Below are positions 34,034 to 36,729 of a DNA stretch of 36,729 nucleotides, in pieces (position 1 is the first letter of the stretch; every line of letters starts with the position of its first letter). The notes beneath the pieces were generated by a model. It was not told where the DNA came from. It saw only the letters and a program-made list of their open reading frames with translations, and ran no database searches. The position numbers and the translations under genes were made by a program. Source of the stretch: an uncultured Eubacteriales bacterium (GTDB lineage Bacteria; Bacillota; Clostridia; Oscillospirales; Acutalibacteraceae); contig ONAS01000046.1 of assembly GCA_900315815.1 (NCBI GenBank), positions 1-36,729 on the forward strand, written 5' to 3'.

Positions 34034-34084
34034 TGACGGAACGAAAATACGACCCCTCTCCCCTTTTTCAACTGAACAAATCAC

Positions 34085-34122
34085 AACAGGGAGCTTTGCA
34101 TCGGCAAGGCTCCCTGTTTTCT
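34085..34122 (+). terminator. Intrinsic terminator of the GH13 gene
   Basis: AACAGGGAGC (34085-34094) pairs with GCTCCCTGTT (34109-34118), with an inner TGC/GCA pairing, and is followed by TTCTC. It may also serve the converging zinc-ribbon gene. Confidence 0.75.
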
Positions 34123-34138
34123 CATTTCAACTTATTTA

Positions 34139-35209
34139 TTATTTTTCATCGGAAGGCTTATCCGCCTCTGCAGCGTTCGTGCTGACCGTAACGGTCTCCT
34201 CGGGCTTCATCTGCGCGAGGACCTCGGGCGACGGGATGTACGGACCGACATGCGCGGGCTTGCGCTCACCGCAGCCGCAGGTCCCGACATAATTCTGGTT
34301 GATCTTGCCGCAGCCCGGGCACTTCCATTCGTTCGGACCCGGCTCCTTTTCAGGCTCGGCGGGCTTTTCGGACTTCTTGGATTTTTCGGGCTTCTCCGGC
34401 TCGACAGCGATCACCTGCTCCTCAGGCTCCTGCGGGATCAGCTCGGGATGGACCTCTCTCCAGTTAAAGAGCTTGTCGTTGGGCTTCTTCTCGCCGCAGC
34501 CGCAGGTACCGACATAGTTCTGGTTGATCTTGCCGCAGTTCGGGCACTTCCACTCGTATTCCTCAGGCTCACGCTCGGGGATCTCGGGCTTCTTCGGCTT
34601 CTTCTCCTCTTCCGGCTCGACAGTGATCACAGGCTCTTCCTCAGCCTGCTGAGGCACCAGCTCGGGATGGACCTCTCTCCAGTTGAAGAGCTTATCGTTC
34701 GGCTTCGGAGCGCCGCAGCCGCAGGTACCGACGTAATTCTGGTTGATCTTGCCGCAGCTCGGGCATTTCCACTCATGCTCCTCCGGTTCGCGACCGGGCT
34801 CAGGCTCGGACTCGGTCACGGGCTCCTGATCCGGCTCAAGCGCCTTATCGCCGGCGGGTGCGTCATCGGCAGTCTTGGATCTGAAGAAGGAGCGCTTCGC
34901 CTCTCTTACCTTGATAAAGGTAAACGCAGAACCGTCCATCGCGGTCAGCGTCAGTTGATCGCCGACCATCGCGCAGTGATACAGGTTCATTGTCGGCTCT
35001 CCGGATTCCAGCTTCATCATACCGTTTTCAAAGACCTGATAGAAATAGAACATGGGATAACCGCTGTCCTCTTTGCCGAGCAGAGCGGCGGGGATCAGAC
35101 AGGAACCGTCTTTGTAAAACTGCACGACCTGCTTTTGAACATCCTCTTCATGGACCTCAACATCCGTGACAGGCAGCCACTTTCCGATAAACAAATTATT
35201 ATCAGCCAT
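34139..35209 (-). CDS. Protein with a lipocalin-like N-terminal domain and three tandem zinc ribbons
   Basis: Residues 1-105 look like a small beta-barrel (GKWLP, YKDGSCLIP, VGDQLTLTAMDGS), similar in pattern to lipocalin-like domains. Three near-identical zinc ribbons follow at about 147-166, 220-239 and 295-314, each CPxCGKINQNYVGTCGCG (CX2CX10CXC). They are joined by acidic, proline-rich linkers that repeat KPNDKLFNWREVHPEL. No signal peptide or membrane helix is seen, so it is probably cytoplasmic. I know no function. It is expressed alone from a consensus promoter. Confidence 0.75.
   Translation of the reverse strand: MADNNLFIGKWLPVTDVEVHEEDVQKQVVQFYKDGSCLIPAALLGKEDSGYPMFYFYQVFENGMMKLESGEPTMNLYHCAMVGDQLTLTAMDGSAFTFIKVREAKRSFFRSKTADDAPAGDKALEPDQEPVTESEPEPGREPEEHEWKCPSCGKINQNYVGTCGCGAPKPNDKLFNWREVHPELVPQQAEEEPVITVEPEEEKKPKKPEIPEREPEEYEWKCPNCGKINQNYVGTCGCGEKKPNDKLFNWREVHPELIPQEPEEQVIAVEPEKPEKSKKSEKPAEPEKEPGPNEWKCPGCGKINQNYVGTCGCGERKPAHVGPYIPSPEVLAQMKPEETVTVSTNAAEADKPSDEK
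34257..34770 (-). repeat. Three tandem coding repeats of about 220 bases
   Basis: The zinc-ribbon-plus-linker units recur with periods of about 73 and 75 codons and share long near-identical DNA stretches around the CGKINQNYVGTCGCG codons. The repeats lie entirely within the open frame. Confidence 0.8.
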
Positions 35210-35228
35210 TCTGATACTTCCTTTCCGT

Positions 35229-35243
35229 GTGATGAATCATCAC
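35229..35243. promoter_or_regulatory. Perfect palindrome in the leader of the zinc-ribbon gene, possible operator
   Basis: GTGATGA and TCATCAC flank a single central base. It lies between the -10 box and the ribosome binding site of the gene starting at 35209, where a repressor could act. Confidence 0.4.
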
Positions 35244-35255
35244 TTTATCTAACAT

Positions 35256-35285
35256 ATTATAGTATATTTCGCGTTTTTCTGTCAA
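35256..35285 (-). promoter_or_regulatory. Sigma-A promoter of the triple zinc-ribbon gene
   Basis: On the minus strand TTGACA (35280-35285) and TATAAT (35256-35261) are 18 bases apart. Confidence 0.75.
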
Positions 35286-35469
35286 TATTTTTCATAAGAA
35301 ACTCAGAGATTTTTTAAAACTATTCGTCATCATGCACAAAAGGAGTCAATTGTTTTTGACATACCCAAAGATAATAATTCATATTCAGAAAAAAGAATCC
35401 ATGATCGCGCAGCAGAAGTCAAATATCGGCGTCCATACCCATAAAACGGAAATTCATGATGGCGGTTTA

Positions 35470-35498
35470 TTGACATTTTTTCGGATAGCCGATACAAT
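35470..35498 (+). promoter_or_regulatory. Sigma-A promoter of the EndoU lipoprotein gene
   Basis: TTGACA (35470-35475) and TACAAT (35493-35498) are 17 bases apart, about 58 bases before the start codon. Confidence 0.75.
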
Positions 35499-35556
35499 AG
35501 AAACATCAGACCACGACGGATGATACTGAACAACAATCTGAAAAAGGAGTCGGAAT

Positions 35557-36246
35557 ATGAAACGGATCATCATAGCTCTGCTGCTGGCCGCGGTGGGGAT
35601 CGCCTCTCTCACAGGCTGCGATATCGTCGATAAGGTGAAGCAGGACGTCAAGTCCGGGCTGAATGACGCGTTCAGCGAGGCGCAGTCAAAAATCGACGAC
35701 GCGAAAAAAGAGATCAGATCGGGGCTGAAAGACGCCGAAAACGCGAACGACGAGGGACTGAACGGAAAAAGCTCAGCCTCTTCAAAAGATGAAAACAGCG
35801 GGACTGCGGACAAAACCTATACGATGCAGGATATCGGCAAGCTGAAAGACACCGGTAACTTTGCGAAGGGCGCCCTCGATCATATCTTTGACGGCACGAT
35901 CAACAAAAAGGGCGAGGCGACGGGCTATCACTACGATATGGTGAGCGACAGCAAAGGCAGTATCATTCCCGGCACCGAAAGCGAGACCGACAGCAACGGC
36001 GTATTCACCGCTAAGGTAAAGGTCGACGGCGTGAAGAAAAAGGGGTTTTCATCCTTTTATCCGTCCGACTGGACGCCGCAGGAGGTCGTAGACGCGATCA
36101 ACCGGGCGTATAAAGACGCGATGAGTGACGATTCGAACCCTCACGGCGATCTGTGGATCGGCTTTGCAGGGGATTTGGAGATCGATATGTACCTGAACAA
36201 TCAGAAGAAGATCGTCACGGCATACCCGATCTACACGGAGGACTGA
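35557..36246 (+). CDS. Lipoprotein with C-terminal bacterial EndoU-type RNase domain
   Basis: The 229-residue protein has a lipoprotein signal peptide with lipobox LTGC (Cys21), an amphipathic, Lys/Asp-rich helical region (about 22-65), a Ser-rich linker, and a C-terminal domain from about 105. That domain shows the bacterial EndoU pattern: DHIFDGTINKKG, GYHYD, SIIPGTES, GVFTAKVKVDG with following lysines, and SSFYPSDWTPQEVVDAI. The two histidines, a lysine and the Ser-x-FYP segment correspond to the EndoU catalytic set. Bacterial EndoU domains are RNA-cleaving polymorphic toxins. AAGGAG precedes the ATG. A small gene follows at once and may encode immunity. Confidence 0.82.
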   Translation: MKRIIIALLLAAVGIASLTGCDIVDKVKQDVKSGLNDAFSEAQSKIDDAKKEIRSGLKDAENANDEGLNGKSSASSKDENSGTADKTYTMQDIGKLKDTGNFAKGALDHIFDGTINKKGEATGYHYDMVSDSKGSIIPGTESETDSNGVFTAKVKVDGVKKKGFSSFYPSDWTPQEVVDAINRAYKDAMSDDSNPHGDLWIGFAGDLEIDMYLNNQKKIVTAYPIYTED

Positions 36247-36249
36247 GCT

Positions 36250-36561
36250 ATGGAATATGTTTTTAAACTGAAAGCAGGCAGAAAGACGATTCCCGTCATC
36301 GAATTCGCGGACAGCACCTATGCTCTCGCAGGTGAATTCCTGCTTGCGGAGCGCAGCATCTTAAAGGAGATCGCCGCCCTGCTCGAAAGCAAAGAAAGCG
36401 GCACGCTGAGCGGCAACGCCTTTACCCTGACGGTGGAAGGCAAAGACGCCGTGATAACCAACGATATCACGGACAAGACCCTTAGCGTTCCGACAGAAGA
36501 GCTCAGACAGCTCACAGAGGACTACCGCGCAGAGGTCAGACGTCTGAGAAAGCGGACATGA
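36250..36561 (+). CDS. Small protein, candidate immunity protein to the EndoU toxin
   Basis: The 103-residue protein begins 3 bases after the EndoU gene, with GGAGG lying in the last codons of the toxin, so the two are co-translated. It has no signal peptide or membrane helix, and shows an alternating strand-helix pattern with a charged C-terminal helix (EELRQLTEDYRAEVRRLRKR region). No family is recognised. Position and size fit an antitoxin or immunity protein, but this is inference. Confidence 0.65.
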   Translation: MEYVFKLKAGRKTIPVIEFADSTYALAGEFLLAERSILKEIAALLESKESGTLSGNAFTLTVEGKDAVITNDITDKTLSVPTEELRQLTEDYRAEVRRLRKRT

Positions 36562-36630
36562 TCTTGGTTTCCGATACAGGCATAACAGCCGTCACACATT
36601 AATATATAAAAAGCCTCCGAAGATAGAAAT

Positions 36631-36729
36631 TGGTATGCTCCCTTTATGGAAGACAGTGAAATGAAAAAACACTGTCAAACATGAAGGGAGCTTTTGTTAT
36701 GCCCAAGAAAGGAAAAATCAAAGCAGAAG
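36631..36729 (+). mobile_element. Possible left end of an insertion sequence, incomplete
   Basis: TGGTATGCTCCC begins at 36631, and its GCTCCCTT (36637-36644) pairs with AAGGGAGC (36684-36691), with an inner CAGTG/CACTG pairing. Just after, a new frame starts. The TG terminus, the stem-loop before the gene and the Lys-rich start recall IS3-type elements, but the element runs out of the window and the family cannot be fixed. Confidence 0.35.
36699..36729 (+). CDS. Start of an unidentified gene, possibly a transposase, cut by the window edge
   Basis: The ATG at 36699 follows AAGGGAG by 8 bases and encodes MPKKGKIKAE before the window ends. This is too short to assign; small basic starts of this type are common in IS3-family first open frames. 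Confidence 0.4.
   Translation, partial: MPKKGKIKAE

Larger units (their letters stand above)
35210..35556. other. Divergent intergenic region
   Basis: These 347 bases hold the two promoters and the palindrome annotated separately. The stretch 35290-35465 has no convincing gene; a plus-strand frame at 35332-35523 lacks a good start and overlaps the promoter. Confidence 0.6.

Noticed and set aside
34257-34770. Regular repeats resembling an array
   Set aside because: Units are about 220 bases, coding and in frame, without spacers of CRISPR type.
35332-35523. 63-residue plus-strand frame before the EndoU gene
   Set aside because: It spans the EndoU promoter and lacks family features.

Overview
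The window looks like a chromosomal segment of an endospore-forming Clostridia species with moderately high GC, probably in the Ruminococcaceae/Oscillospiraceae. The evidence is Gram-positive style ribosome binding sites, many textbook sigma-A promoters, a dipicolinate synthase pair (dpaA/dpaB) behind a sigma-K-like promoter, and a yicC-remA-gmk-rpoZ-priA operon of the Firmicutes type. No tRNA, rRNA or CRISPR array was seen. Most of the window is ordinary core genome; the accessory material lies mainly in the right half.

Left part (1-15315). A minus-strand operon runs yicC, remA (DUF370), gmk, rpoZ, priA, with priA cut by the window edge. Divergent to it is a YebC-family gene, which converges on a secreted Cys/His-domain protein with four Fn3 repeats. 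Next on the minus strand come a small P-loop protein, pgi, and an operon of a zinc-ribbon membrane protein, metY, ispD, ispF and a D,D-carboxypeptidase. The sporulation block dpaA-dpaB and a DUF1540 gene follow.

Middle part (15431-26935). A small membrane protein gene faces a three-gene minus operon: a MurT-like Mur ligase, a GatD-like protein and a sugar-transfer-type ATP-grasp enzyme. The GatD-like protein lacks the usual glutaminase residues, and MurT is altered in the matching motifs. Divergent from this operon is alr, followed by recD2 and comF, then an mreB homologue on its own promoter. After these come an SDR gene with two flavodoxin-fold oxidoreductases (minus) and a small MscS channel (plus).

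Right part (26977-36729). A tightly coupled minus operon encodes a small zinc-ribbon protein with three VYAGP motifs, a radical SAM/SPASM protein and a seven-helix membrane protein. It has the architecture of a peptide-modification (RiPP-like) system and is the best candidate for something undescribed. Next is a sugar ABC importer (binding lipoprotein and two permeases, no ATPase) divergent from a cytoplasmic GH13 enzyme. A protein with three near-identical zinc-ribbon units follows. The window ends with a lipoprotein carrying an EndoU nuclease domain, a small candidate immunity gene, and what may be the left end of an insertion sequence.

All calls come from reading the sequence and recalling protein families by eye; no database search was run.
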